DNA from: Tetrahymena elliotti 4EA
Taxonomy: Eukaryota; Ciliophora; Oligohymenophorea; Hymenostomatida; Tetrahymenidae
Length of the DNA: 64,000 nt
NCBI GenBank assembly: GCA_000231825.2
Contig: JH720312.1
Coordinates: 1,022,236-1,086,235, forward strand
Direction: 5' to 3'
The notes beneath the pieces were generated by a model. It did no database searches and was not told the origin of the DNA. It saw only the letters and a program-made list of their open reading frames with translations. Made by a program: the position numbers and the translations under genes. Of the stretch, positions 27,964-40,638 are shown piece after piece. Within the stretch, counting starts at the first letter, position 1. The number at the start of each line of letters is the position of its first letter.

Positions 27964-29921
27964 ATGAGCAACCATGATATTCTCATCTTATATGCCTCAT
28001 AGACAGGCACTGCAAAATATGTAGCGGAGGATTTAGAAAGATAATTAATTTTGAGAGAATTTAAGACTTTGTTATAATCTATGGATGATTATGCTATAAC
28101 TAACCTTCCAGAAGAAAAATATGTCATCTTTGTTGTTTCAACTACAGGTTAAGGTGAACCTCCTTCAAATATGATTAACTTTTGGTAATTCTTACTTATT
28201 AAAGATTTACCACGCGATGCTTTGGAGGATATTAAATTCACAGTTTTTGGTTTAGGAGATAGTAATTATCAATAATTTAATTCCATGGCAAGAAAACTTT
28301 ATTAGCGTATGTTGCAATTAGGTGCAAAGGTATTTCATGATAGAGGATTAGGAGATGATTAGCATCCATTTGGTTATGATGGAGAATTAGATGTATGGAC
28401 TGATAAACTTTTTGATAGTCTAAAAGGTATCTTTCCAAATAAGCAGTATGAAAATTTAGAAGAAAAAATAAAGCAACTACCTGAGCCTAGATATAAAATA
28501 GAATTTATCAAAGAAGAACTTTCAGAATAAACTTAATAAAAATTGTATTCTTTTAACTTTACTTATATTTTTATATTTAAAATGAATTTTATTTTAATTA
28601 AATAAAAGGAATGATAACTTCAAATTGATTCCAACTCCATAAGGATGTCAAAAAAGTTAAATGGTTGTTTAAAGAGTTGTTGAAAACGAGCTATTGACTC
28701 CTGCTGATTATGATAGAGAAACAAGAAAAGTAGAATTCGAATTTGATTAAAATGAATAGCAACCAGTTTCTTATAATCCTGGTGATATTTTGGTTATCCA
28801 TCCTGAAAATACTCATAAACTATGCTAGGAATTAGCTGAACATCTTAACTTAAGTTTATCTTAAGTTGTTAGAATAACAAAAAATGATAAAAGTTTATAA
28901 TAATTTAAAAATCCATTCCCTGAATATGTAACTATCGAGCAATTATTTAAGTAATGGTTATCAATATCAACTCCTCCAACTCGTTATCTTTTTAAATTAA
29001 TGAGCTATTTTACAAATGACGAACTTCATAAAGAAAAACTGATTGAAATCTCCTCTAAGGAAGGAAAAGAAGAATATTACAATTATGTAGTTAAAGAAAA
29101 AAGAAATGTGTTTGAAATTTTATTTGATTTTGGTACTGTATAAATTCCATTAGATTATCTTCTTGAAGGGCTCTCACTATAAAAACCTAGAGAATATAGT
29201 ATATCATCTTCCTAACTTTCAAATAATAATAGAGTAAGCATAACTATAGGCTTAGTAAAATACCAAACACCATTTAAAAGAAGTATAGTTGGTGTATGCA
29301 GCTAATATCTTTAATAGATATAATTAAAACAATCTAAAGTAATAACTTGGATGAAAAAAGGTACTATGGATATGCCATTCAATGACCCAACAATACCTGT
29401 TATTCTTGTTGGGCCAGGAACAGGTATTGCACCTTTTATGAGTTTAATTGAGTAAAGAAATATTTAAATTGAAAGATAATAACTAACATAAGAGTAATTT
29501 TAAAATAATACTTTTATTTTGTTTGGATGTCGCTATAAATCTAAAGAGTTTTATTACCAAAAATTCTTAGAAGAACTCCATGAACTTAACAGGTAAAATA
29601 TTCTTTTTATTTACACTATACTTAATTTTCTTATTTTAAAATAGAATAAATCTTTTTACAGCTTTCTCAAGAGATTTCGACAGCAAAGTTTACGTTTAGC
29701 ATTTACTTACAAAACATTATGAAGCTTTCGGAGATTTAATAGCAAATAACTTTGAAAAAATAAAAATATTTGTTTGCGGAACAGCCAAATATATGCCCAA
29801 ACAAGTAGAAGAAGGTTTTATAGAACTTTTAACTAAATATTTAGAAGGAGATAATGAAAAAGCCAAAGTAATTATTTAAAACTTAATCAAAAAAAGATAA
29901 TATGTTGTTGAAGCTTGGTGA
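27964..29921 (+). CDS. NDOR1: NADPH-dependent diflavin oxidoreductase (NDOR1/Tah18)
   Basis: Passes electrons from NADPH through FAD and FMN to the Fe-S protein Dre2/CIAPIN1 in cytosolic iron-sulfur cluster assembly (known for the family). Exons 27964-28544, 28609-29592 and 29645-29921 give 613 residues, close to the ~600 of the family; both introns are in phase 2 (64 and 52 bases). The FMN domain shows LYASQTGTAKYVAEDL (near 9-24), STTGQGEPPSNM and FGLGDSNYQQF. The FAD part has REYSISSS, the NADP part has GPGTGIAPFMSLI and LFGCRYKS, and the chain ends YVVEAW, with the terminal aromatic residue that stacks on flavin. There is no membrane anchor, which separates it from cytochrome P450 reductase; the linker is short, which separates it from methionine synthase reductase. 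No Dre2 gene is visible nearby. Confidence 0.95.
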
Positions 29922-30602
29922 AAAAAAAACTAAGATTTATTATTATTTATATGATTATTTTCCATTTTAAATATTATGTGTAAACTCATTTATTTATAAG
30001 TAACTTAAAACTTAGAATACTAAATTTTATAAGGAAATCTAAAAATCTTTTTTTTAAATTAGTATTTTACAGCTCACTAAATATTTTATTTTACTCTCTA
30101 TAAAACAGTGGACTTTAAATAGAAATAAAGACTTCTTTAAATAGCTTACTTTTAAATATTTTTTTCATACGATATACAAATTTATTTGAGTAATTTTTAA
30201 CATATTTTACTTATTAAAAAAAATTAATTGTGGGATGAAATTTAATAGATTTAAGAAATATTTTGAATGAAAAAGCTGATGTTTTTTAATATTTCTTATT
30301 TTTAAAAATATTGATAAAAAATCAAATCCTCATTGAATTAATATTGTAAAAAAAACATTCTTTACAAATTGCTAATAGAAACAATTTATTGCAAAATGTG
30401 TGGTAATAAATAATGAAATTGTTGATTTAATTTATTTTAAAAATTAATTAAAGACCAATCAATTAAAAGGGTCCAGGAAGAAATAAAAATATAATATACA
30501 CGTTTCATTAAAAATCTTTAATTTGATTATTTAACTCATATTTACATTTCTACAAAATTTAAACTTAATTGTTGCTATTTTGAAATTGTTCTTTTAAATT
30601 TT
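29922..30602. other. convergent intergenic region
   Basis: Facing 3' ends of NDOR1 and the MORN gene. I see nothing else. Confidence 0.5.
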
Positions 30603-33600
30603 TCAGGATAACTAATTATTTTTTTTTTAATTTTTAAACTCTATCAATTTCTGAAAAATAGGTTTTTATCCTTAAAATTATTTGCTACTAATTTATTTTA
30701 ATATTTTAGTGCTAATTTCCTCACTGCAATTTTTAGATAGTAAATCACCAAAAGAAATTTATTTCAACAGAGTGTAAGATTTGGATGATACCATTTTCTG
30801 TATTTAATTACTATGATTAAGATTTAAAGAACCTGTAGACTACTTTCTACTAAGCTTTTAGTTGCTATTTCTATACATTTAATTTTAACAATATTCTGAT
30901 TCTTCAAATTATTTTAATAATATTTCAGATTTCTACTTTTTATGCTATGACTTATAATAGCTTGTCTATTTATTATTTTTAATTACTTGCATTTAATTAT
31001 TTAAGAATTACTATGGGTTAAATTCTTCAAATTAATCTTCAAGTTTAGATTACTTAACCTAATTATCAAATATTTAAGGAGAGTAATTATTGTGATGAGG
31101 TTCATATTTATCTGAATTATTATTTAACTAATTTTAAGAAAGCTCTTATAGTAAATTTATTGAAACAACTTTAACTGATTATTATTATTATTATTTATTT
31201 GCTTTTGAAGATTACCTGTCATGTTGGATTTTTTTAAATTTATTATGAGGTGTTTGGTTTTCTTTATTTTCAAAGCTTTCCTTAATATCTAATTGTTAAT
31301 AGTTTTTTCCTGAAATCTATGAATAGGGAATTTGATTTTCTTAACTACTTTCACAATAATTCTAGTTGAATTAGTTTTATTAATGAGATAATAAAAGATT
31401 GTCTTAAAATTGAGTGTTCTGAGAGAATGAGATTCTGTTTTCATATGTTATGTTACTAAATTAAGATTTGAATTAGTTATTTTTGTGTTTAATTTTAAAA
31501 TGATTATTTTAATATGATTATTCAGTAGTCATATTACTGTCTACAATTTAATTATCTGACACAAGACTCTTCTAATCATGTTTTTTATGCAAATCTTGCT
31601 ACTTTAAATTATTATATTGATACTAATTAGGCTACACAATTTATTTGAGTTTTGCAGAAAAATCACTTTTAGTTGCTTATTTTTATTCTTTTTAATTAAT
31701 AATAGGGTGTTTGGAATCTGAATTGATTCCAACTAAAAAATTTTAACTAATTTATTTATTTGATTAGTCATTCTTATCTAAAGTATCTCTCTTTTACTTT
31801 TGGTCAATGCACCAATTGCTAGAGTCATTATTCTTAGAAAACGTTAAAGTTAATTGATCATTTATTTGTTAAATGTTTTAATCACTTTATAACATTTAGA
31901 AATATTATTAGAATAATACATTTTCATTTATTTGATTTTACTCATATTCTTAAAAACCAGATTTATTCACATTTTCTTTTGAATATGAAACATAATCTTA
32001 GAATTATACACTTTAGGTTATTTCATCTTCAGATATGCAGGATTCACTATTATGTGAGTTAAGGCTATTGTAGAAATCTATTTAGGTTTTATTTTATTTT
32101 TACACTTCCTTCGTTTAATAGTCATGATTGTAAATATAGTTCATTTATATTTCTTCAGCTTGTAAATTTAAAAGTGATTCCCGCTAATTAATTTTATTTT
32201 TATAATCATCTTATTATTGCTTGCATTGACTTTCTGTTAAGTGAAAGCTATTTTCTTAAAATATTTGGTTTTCTTCTTATTAATTGTAGCTTTCTAAATA
32301 ACCCTAATCATAAAAAATACAAGATTCATTTTGATGCTATGATGATGAATGGAGTGACAGATCATCATAATAACCATCATCTTAAATGTTTTCTCTTTTT
32401 TACATACAATCGAATAAATATTATTGATTTAAATCAGAATTTTACAAATCATTTAAATCCTTGTTTAAAATATCAATTTACTAATTATAATTTTCAAAAT
32501 TTTGAGGTTTATTTTAGAAAGAATTTACTGTTTAAATATCTTAATCTTAATCAGAAAGTTCAATTGATTTCTCAATTATTATAGATTGCATTTCTTAATT
32601 TTCCTTTGAAATATCTTAACAATTTTTATTTTAGGAGGATTGATTACTATTGTTGTTATTATTTTCATTTGAATAATAATTTATTTTGTAATCATGTTCC
32701 TCATTATTTGTTTTTTCAATTTCATCATTCTAACTTTTCTCATAAATAATTTCTTCATTTTATTAGTCAGAACTATTTTTATCATTTCCTTGAATTTGAT
32801 CTTCGGTTTTTTATAAAATTTGTTCTTTCATCATATTAGGAATTTTTAAATCTGTGGTTTTATTTTTATCATAGTTGAACTCTTTCATGACATCTGAGAA
32901 GCTTACTTTTTTAATGATATTTTAGTTGCTTGCTTGCTTCTAGTTATTATCTAAATTAGCTTATTATTATGATTTATATTTGCTAAAGTAGCTGCTTTGT
33001 TAAGAGTTACTCTCATTACTTTGATATTCTACTTAAAGTTGTTAGATAAAAGTATTATTACTGCTAGTATTTGAATTATATTAGCTACTAAATGGTTGTG
33101 TAGAGTTAAGTACTGAGCTTTAAGCTCCTTAAGAATAACCTATCTAAGCATCTTGTAAGCTAGCCTTTCTTGATAGTGGTGGTAAAAAGTTTTTTACAGA
33201 TTTCTTATAATTAACTGTTTGTTATTATGTATTTTAATCTATTTTTTCATTAATATCTTCTTTAGATTTGTATGATTAAATTTGTGCAATATCTGTAATT
33301 TTATTATTACTTTTTAATTATGATTAAATTAAATTTGATGTAGAAGCATATTAATACAAATTATTTTTCCAATTAGTCAATTCAATAAGTTCAAAGTTTT
33401 TTTGTACTTAATCTTCAATTTCATTTTCATTATTTTATTTTTTACCTAAATAATGAAAGGAATTTATCATAAAGAGAGCCTCCTTTTCTGTGAAGAAAAC
33501 GCATTCACTTTATATTTCTTAGTTACATTCAATTTCTTTCTTTTCTTATTTTTCATAATCACCTTTTAAATTAACAAAAATTAATCAAATTTTTTACAGA

Positions 33601-34651
33601 AAAGTTAAATAAAGCTATAGTGAATAAAGTTAATTTTATCTTTTTTGTTAATTTCTTACTTTAGGAAGGTGGAAATTTGGTCGTGAAGATAGCAAATAAA
33701 GTAACTAATTTATTGTATTCGAAATAACCTCGATAGCATGTAAATTTAGAATTGTCATAAAACAAACCGCAGTTAGAAATTTAACCTTAGGTAAATCCTC
33801 CATCATAAATATCTCCATTCAAAAAATTCTTCCTTCCTCTTCCATCTAACATGCCATCTATGAATTTTCCTCTTTGAATGAGATTTGATTTTAAATTAAT
33901 TTTGACTCCATAACCTCTTGGAAAGTTAATTTTTGTAGAGCCTAAATAGATTTCTTGTTCATTTATTTCCAAACATTTCATTTAGTTGTTAAATTTGTCA
34001 TAAATATTCTTTGAATGAGAGAAATAATAAAATTTTTAGAAAATAATTAAAAATTTTTAATTTACATAATATTCTTTAGTTACAGTTTAACTATTTTTAT
34101 CCTGTTAGAAAAATTCTTTCATATTTACTAGTTCAGTAAATTCAATTTTAGCTGTCTCCTCTATTTTATTGTTAACAAACAAATAACATATTAGCTAAAT
34201 AATAAAATTAATTTTACTAAATTATTCCTTAGTAATTTTGCAACTAATAGAAATCATATTCCCTTTTTCATACTAGCACTAGATATATTGATAAGATTCT
34301 TTAAATTTTCTAATTGCTGTTCCCTAAAATAATCCTTAACTGCTACTTCCAAATATAGTATCTTAATTTGGGAAAACTAATTTAAATTTTCCATCTAATA
34401 AGTTGTTTTTAAAATATCCATACACATAACCTCCTTAGGGTAAGACAACAATACCTCTACCATGCATTACATTTTATTTCCAACATCCTATTTATTTTAC
34501 ATTATTTACCTTAAATTTATTAGAAAAAGAAAGAATGCATACCATAGTAAATCTAAGAATTTTTCCAATAAAATACTCCCAAACCATTAAGCTAATTAGA
34601 TTCATTAACATGTCCTTAATAAACGCCATTCACAAATTAAAGAACCTTCAT
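30603..34651 (-). CDS. MORN-repeat protein with ~980-residue Q/N-rich tail
   Basis: Exons in coding order are 34651-34543, 34487-34066, 34008-33660 and 33562-30603, giving 1279 residues with agreeing phases (introns of 55, 57 and 97 bases). The N-terminal ~270 residues carry MORN-type repeats, for example YQGHVNESNQLNGLGVFYW, YYGCWKQNVMHGRGIVV and RGKFIDGMLDGRGRKNF. MORN repeats usually bind membranes or make scaffolds in protist cortex. The 55-base first intron is supported because only its removal joins two half-repeats into a correct YYGCW motif. From about residue 294 the protein is one unbroken open frame dominated by Gln, Asn, Ser, Asp and Glu with no recognisable domain; it ends KNNQLS. 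Such long Q/N tracts can be disordered and phase-separating, which is inference. The ATG at 34651 is the first in frame and begins just before the first repeat. Confidence 0.88.
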
Positions 34652-35582
34652 AATTTCTTTTTATTTATTGACAAACAGAATTATCTAATGATCACAAAAA
34701 AAATGAAATTACATTAATTTTAAAAATAATCTTATGGCGCGAGTAAATCCTATATGCATGAACTTTTATTATTGCTAAATGAATCTAAACAGTCTATTTC
34801 TCTTTTGCTATTTGAACTATGAATTGAGTTCATTTTTAGAAAAAATACTAACTTTCTTATATTATTAAAGTAAATGTATGTATCTTAATTGTATTTGTTA
34901 AATTATTTAAAATGTGTTCGTTAAAGGAAATCTTGAATTTCAAAAACAAATTAAAATTTGCTAAAGAATAAATAAATAAATGATTAACTAAAATATTAAG
35001 ATTTCTTTTTTAAAATATATATAAAAAAGAATAAAATTTAAAGTAAAGAACGATAAGTAGCTAATTTAGTTTTGAATCTCTTTAATTTTACTAAAATAGA
35101 GTAAAAAAATGCAATTTTTAAGTTCTTAAAATGTTTACAAAACAAATCAAAATAAAATATTTTTTTAATTGTGTTTAATATTCAAAAAATAAAGAAAAAG
35201 GTTATTAATTTCTATTCAATATTGATATTTGTTAAAGCATCAACCATTTTTATATTGCCTCAATATGAACATATTTCCAAAAATTTAATTCAAATAATAG
35301 CAGCTAAATATGCAATAGAATAGAGTTAAAATTTTAAAATAAACAAATTAATATAATATAAAATTTTCTATTCAAAATATTGATCTCTTAATATATTGAT
35401 TATTCTTTTATTAAATGTTTTTAGATAAAAATATTATTTTTGTTTTGAAAGATAAAAATGTTGATTAAATCTAATGTTTTTAAATTAAGAAATAAAGTAA
35501 TCAAATATATATATAATTTTTTATAGAAAATATTTACATTAATTGTTTAGTTTTGTCAAATTAAAACTTTCTTACTTTTGAG
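34652..35582. other. divergent intergenic region
   Basis: Upstream region shared by the MORN gene (-) and the acetyltransferase (+). I see no exon or named element. Confidence 0.45.
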
Positions 35583-36185
35583 ATGCAGTCTTATTAAGAT
35601 ATAGAAATTGAAAATATCATAAAAATAGATGAAAATAATAGACTAGAAATATGTTAAGATCATGTAGTCTTATTTAATTTTGTTTAAAAGAATAGAAAAC
35701 TATTTTCTGATACAATGAAATGGGTAGAAAATTTCAATACCCTTGAGGATTCTAAAAGTTTTATAGGAGCTTGGAATGAAGAGTATTAAAAACGTACAAA
35801 ATTATGCTATTTTATAATGCATAACCAAGAACTAGCAGGCTTTTTTTGCTTTAGAATTTTAGATTTTGCAACTAAATCAGCTGAAATTGGTTATATGATG
35901 GATATGGATTACTCAGGTAAAGGAATTTTAAGAAAATGCATTAAATTTATGTTGGATTATGCTTTGGATAAATATTAAACTCAAAGATTTACATTAGTGA
36001 CTGGATCTAATAATTTAAGAAGTCAAAATGTTGGATTGAAGCTTGGATTTAAACTTTTTAAAAGAGATGAAAATAGCTTTGTTGTGAATGGAGTCACCTA
36101 AGATTTACTTACTTTTGAATTAACCAAAGAAGACTACTTATAATTTTAAAAAGTAGAAAAATCATTATAGAAGTAGAACAGTTGA
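35583..36185 (+). CDS. GNAT N-acetyltransferase, RimJ/RimL-like
   Basis: Single open frame of 200 residues, the usual size of a one-domain GNAT enzyme, which moves an acetyl group from acetyl-CoA to an amine. Evidence: the order of GNAT motifs. A core strand ELAGFFCFRILD at 83-94 is followed by EIGYMMDMDYSGKGILRKC (101-119), the strand plus acetyl-CoA pyrophosphate loop with SGKG in place of the Q/RxxGxG/A pattern. RFTLVTGSNNLRSQNVGLKL (135-154) then GF is the typical RimJ/RimL segment, with Asn and Ser contacting the cofactor. The family acetylates ribosomal protein N-termini in bacteria, but many relatives act on small amines, so the substrate is open. There is no targeting peptide or introns. 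The ATG is the first in frame after TGA-containing sequence. Confidence 0.9.
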
Positions 36186-37431
36186 TAAAATTAATATTAG
36201 TTTCTTTTGTATTTATTTTAAGTGTTATTAAAGTAAGATTAAATGGAAAATACTTGAAAGATTTATTTTTTTTATCATAAAAGTTGATTCATAATTTTTA
36301 TACTAAATTTTGTATCAGACAAAGTATTTTTTTGTTTAAATCTTAAAGATTGACTTAATAATCAGAAATAAAATTATGATGTTAGTTTTTTTGATGAGTT
36401 ATTCATTTTGGCTCTACAACGCAAAAGAGATATGCTATCGACCAATATTTAAATACATATTTTTTTTAATTTCTATGATAAATATTTTCAGAAAAGAAAA
36501 ATTATGTTTAAAATACTTAGATTTTTTTGTTAAACTGGATTAGTATTAATTAATTGATTTTCAATAATAAATTTATAAAAAAGATAAAATTTTAAACCAT
36601 TTCTTTTTTTATGTAAATAATTTTTGATGAGACATTGAGGAAAATATTTTATTTTATCTTGGTATCAATGATTAATTGATGATAATTTTATATGAGTAAT
36701 AAAATTGTCAAATAAATCATTAACTTTTACTTAGTAAAAACATATTTTTTATTAATATCGATTGAGTTATGGAAAACAAAATATTTATTTATAAAAGAAA
36801 ATAATTTTGATTATAAATTTGATTGGTTGTTTAGATATTAATTTTTGATTAACAACACAAATTTTGTATCTTTTTTTTTCTTAGATATTTGATAGATTAT
36901 GTTATAAAAGATTTAATATAGTAATAATTTCATAATGCTTATAAATTTATTTGATTTTTAAATTTTTATATTTTAGTTCTTAAAAAGATATTTTTCTTTG
37001 TACCAAAAAAATTATAATATTAATATTTATAAAAGAAAAAATTTTGATTATCAATTTATTTGCCTTATTATTAATTTTTTGTTTGAGGGCAGAACTTTTT
37101 TCTTTTCTTTTTTAGGCTTGTTAGTTTGTTTGAGATTTTAATATAATTTTAACAAGAGTATTCATAAATAAATTTTTAAAGAGATACCGTCATTACTAAA
37201 TTAGTTATATAAATATATAAATAATAAATTATTTAAATTACATCTATTAATATATTAAGTAAAGTTTTATTTTGGAGATATTTGAATGCTAAAAATAGAA
37301 AATAACTAGAAATTAATTAGTTATCTTCTTTTAATAGTTCTTTTGTAAATAATTGAAGTTTTGATTGTTGGTTTTTTTTAACTAGTTTATATTTTTGTTT
37401 TAAAATTTATTTTAGAATTAAAATATTATAT
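36186..37431. other. intergenic, no gene seen
   Basis: AT-rich sequence between the convergent acetyltransferase and kinase K1. Nothing supportable was seen. Confidence 0.45.
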
Positions 37432-39340
37432 TCAATATTATTAAACATGAGCCAAGAGAGAAAAACGTTTTTTGGGATCATTAAAATTATTTATTTCACT
37501 ATTTCTACTCATTTAGGTGAAATCTAAAGATTGATCAAAAACTCTACTGCTGATTGAATTATAACTTTGGGAATTTGAAGCGGCTTTGCTAAATACGTGT
37601 TCAATTTAATAAGAGTTTTTTTACAAATTTGATTAGATATTTTAAGTTTTAAGAATATGACTTGTGCCATAATTAGAATTTGTAGGTGAAATGGTTCGGT
37701 TGTTAATATTGCTTGAAGAAATTTAAGTTGATGGATCTTGTAAGTAATTTAGTGTGTTTGTTGATATTAAATCAGTTTGTAAAGATGATTATCTTATGAT
37801 CACTGAATTTCTTTGTTAGTTTGAAATAGGAATTGGAACAGTTGATTATCTAGAAATTTGAGTAATTGTTTTCACATTTTAATTATTAAAGGAATTACTT
37901 TCTGAGTATTTATTTTTCTATACTTCTTACTAGAGGCTTTATAGTTAATCTTCTATATAAGTAACATCAGGTCTATCTTCTTAGTAGTATTAAATCATCT
38001 CAAGTATTATTTTGTCATTAAATTTATGGAACTAGGAATTGAGTTGAATTCCTTTCAAGCCTTCAGTTTATGGCTTGTTTTACTTTACTTGCATAATAAT
38101 GCTTTTATCCATGTTAACTCCTGTCATTTCTAAGAAAACTAATCCTAAAGAATAAATATCACTCTATTTATTTATGATTTATCTAGCAGATGGCGAAGAT
38201 TTTTAAAAATTAGCTAAGTAAGACTTATATTATTCAGGTGAAGAATAAAGTTGAGTGAGTCCAAACTATTTATTAAAATTTTACATTAAATAAGTTACAA
38301 ATATTTTCATATTTAAATCAATCAAATGCAAACAATAAAATTTAATTTCAAATACAAAATCTTTGTAAAATAAAGAAAAATGTTGAAAGTTGAGCAGGAT
38401 AGCTAAAAATTAATCTGAATAACAGATATATTTTTTTAGATAAATAATTTGAGTTTTTGAAAATTTATACACTGTTTATGAAGTGTTGTTCTTCTAGTCT
38501 GACAGATATGCCCATGTCTATAAACTTCCATAACTTATCTCTACCCATCATTATATTACTAGGCTTAATATCTAAGTGTAGGATATTAGCTGAGTGAATA
38601 TCTTTGATACCCTTGATAAGCTATTTACATATTTCGTAAATTTTCTCCTCATATTAAAACTTTTCAAGCTAATATCTAATTTATCTTAGATATGTTGATA
38701 GATTACCTGAATATTAAAAAGAAAAAAATTATAATCTATCTATTGAGTAGTTAATTTATCAAAGAAAAAAGAAATTATACAGTATTAATTAATTAAGCAA
38801 ACAAATAATTAATCAAATTTATTAAATTGCGGCCTAGTTAAATACAATTAAAGTTTTAGCAAACACTAATTAATAAATTACATTCGCATTTATCCATGAT
38901 TGTGATAAGGATATTCACATTTGGAGATTCATATTGAAGTAAGTCATAGGCCTCTACTACATGAGGGCTTTCAATAGATTTTAGAATATTAAATTCCTTA
39001 ACCATACCATCAACCTATCCTTTCTTGATGCATTTCACAATTTTAACAGCGATAGGCTACCTATCAATCTTTTCACCGCTTAAGACTATCCCTGAGCCTC
39101 CTCTCCCTAGCTCTTAATCACTTATTAAGTATTCATTATGTTCAAGAAATCTCATCAAACTGCAAACCTCAACTGCATCAATTTACAGTTTATGGGTTAA
39201 GCTTTAAACAATCACCTTCTTATTTGACACATCTATTTTTTAAAATTGTTAATCATATTTTTGTAAGAAATATTGAGATTACATTATTAGTAAAATGTGT
39301 TATCTGTCTACAAAAGAGAAGTACTTTAATCTGATCCCAT
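37432..39340 (-). CDS. protein kinase K1 of the tandem HLD-type family
   Basis: Serine/threonine-type protein kinase fold, 492 residues. Exons in coding order are 39340-39283, 39232-38882, 38706-38471 and 38265-37432 (phases 1, 1, 0). The separate first exon encodes MGSDQSTSLL, a good N-myristoylation signal. The kinase domain has glycine loop GRGGSGIV (62-69), Lys83 in AVKIVK, HLDIKPSN (180-187), DMG (200-202) and YSSPEQY in place of APE; then SDIYSLGLVFLEMTGV. HLD for HRD makes it a non-RD kinase, so it is probably not switched on by loop phosphorylation. Lys, catalytic Asp and metal-binding Asn/Asp are all kept, so activity is likely. The last ~190 residues are Ser/Asn/Gln-rich without a domain. 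It is the leftmost member of the array. Confidence 0.93.
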
Positions 39341-40638
39341 TTAATCAAAAAGCGAAAAATGTAGCGTTAAGTTTAATCTGTTTTTGGTGAGTAAGGTATG
39401 TCTGAAATACTTTGAGTTATTTGTTTGTTTTTAAGTTGCTTACTTTTATTTGTTTATGATTATTATTTTAGAAATATAAATATATGATTCTAAATAACTT
39501 ATAATTAATTGAATTACATAATTTAAATCATCCTTACAATCCTTAAAGCTAGATGCTAGATTAGAGGATATTATTCAAGAGGTGACTATATTAATTTATT
39601 TTTAGGTCTACATCTACTTCCTTCTCGTAAATCTGGTTCAAACCAAAATTGAAATTAAGCCTTGCAAAAGGTTATAGAAACATACTTGGCATAGTAAAAA
39701 GGGAAGGTATTATAATGAACTAACTGCTTTCTCGCAGTATTATTTTATTCTTTTGTAATTTCATAAGAAAAAAAAGAAACTTAAAAATAAACTAAATACA
39801 TATGATTTTATCTATTTTAAAAAACTAGTTAACAAATTAAGCTTTTACTTTAATTCAGTTATGAGGTTTTCTTTATAATCAGTAGCCATCCTTTCAAAAA
39901 AACACATACTCATATAATTATATTTAATTAATTAAAATAAGATTTTCTATGGCTATCTTTCCATAAAACCTTTCTCTATTTCATTAATTGGACTCTTGTT
40001 CGAAGCAAATCAGCTTAGATTTTTTTGTAATTTGGCTTTAATAATTGTGTATTTTTTAGACTAATTTGAAGAGTTCAAGAAATAGACAAATTCATTTTGG
40101 AAAAAAATAACTTAAACTTAATTTAGTTATGCAAAATATTTGATTAAGTTTTATTAGATTTTTTTTAAGATAGACATTAAATAAATTAATTTCAATCAGT
40201 AGCAGACAATAAATATGAATATGATTTGAGTTATTTTTATAATAATTTAAATATTTTAAAATTAATTCGGAATATTTTTTTGATGTTTGGTTGTTAATGA
40301 GTCAAGTCAAATTTTCAATTTTATCTTATTAAAGTTTTAATTTATTATGCTTATTGTTTTTCATTCTTTTTTATTTGATAGGAGTTATTATAGTTATAAT
40401 TAAGAGAAGTAGTAAGAATTATTTTTTGAAATAGATAGTTATTTTTTTATTACTTGTTTTTAATTAAGCAAAGACCGCCAATTATTATTTCCACTATGAA
40501 TATTTAAATCAAAATTGGTTGATCATTTTCAAAACAAATTGTTGTTTTTAAATTTTTAATTATTTTTTTTTTAATTTTAATTTGTTAATTTTTTTTTATG
40601 TTGTTACTTTTTTACAAAATTATCCTTTTGCATATTTC
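39341..40638. other. intergenic between K1 and K2
   Basis: AT-rich sequence with no exon that I can support. Confidence 0.45.

Noticed and set aside
32339..32584. Plus-strand open frame with a His/Asn-rich start.
   Set aside because: Antisense shadow of the Q/N-rich tail of the MORN protein, which is open over nearly 3 kb.
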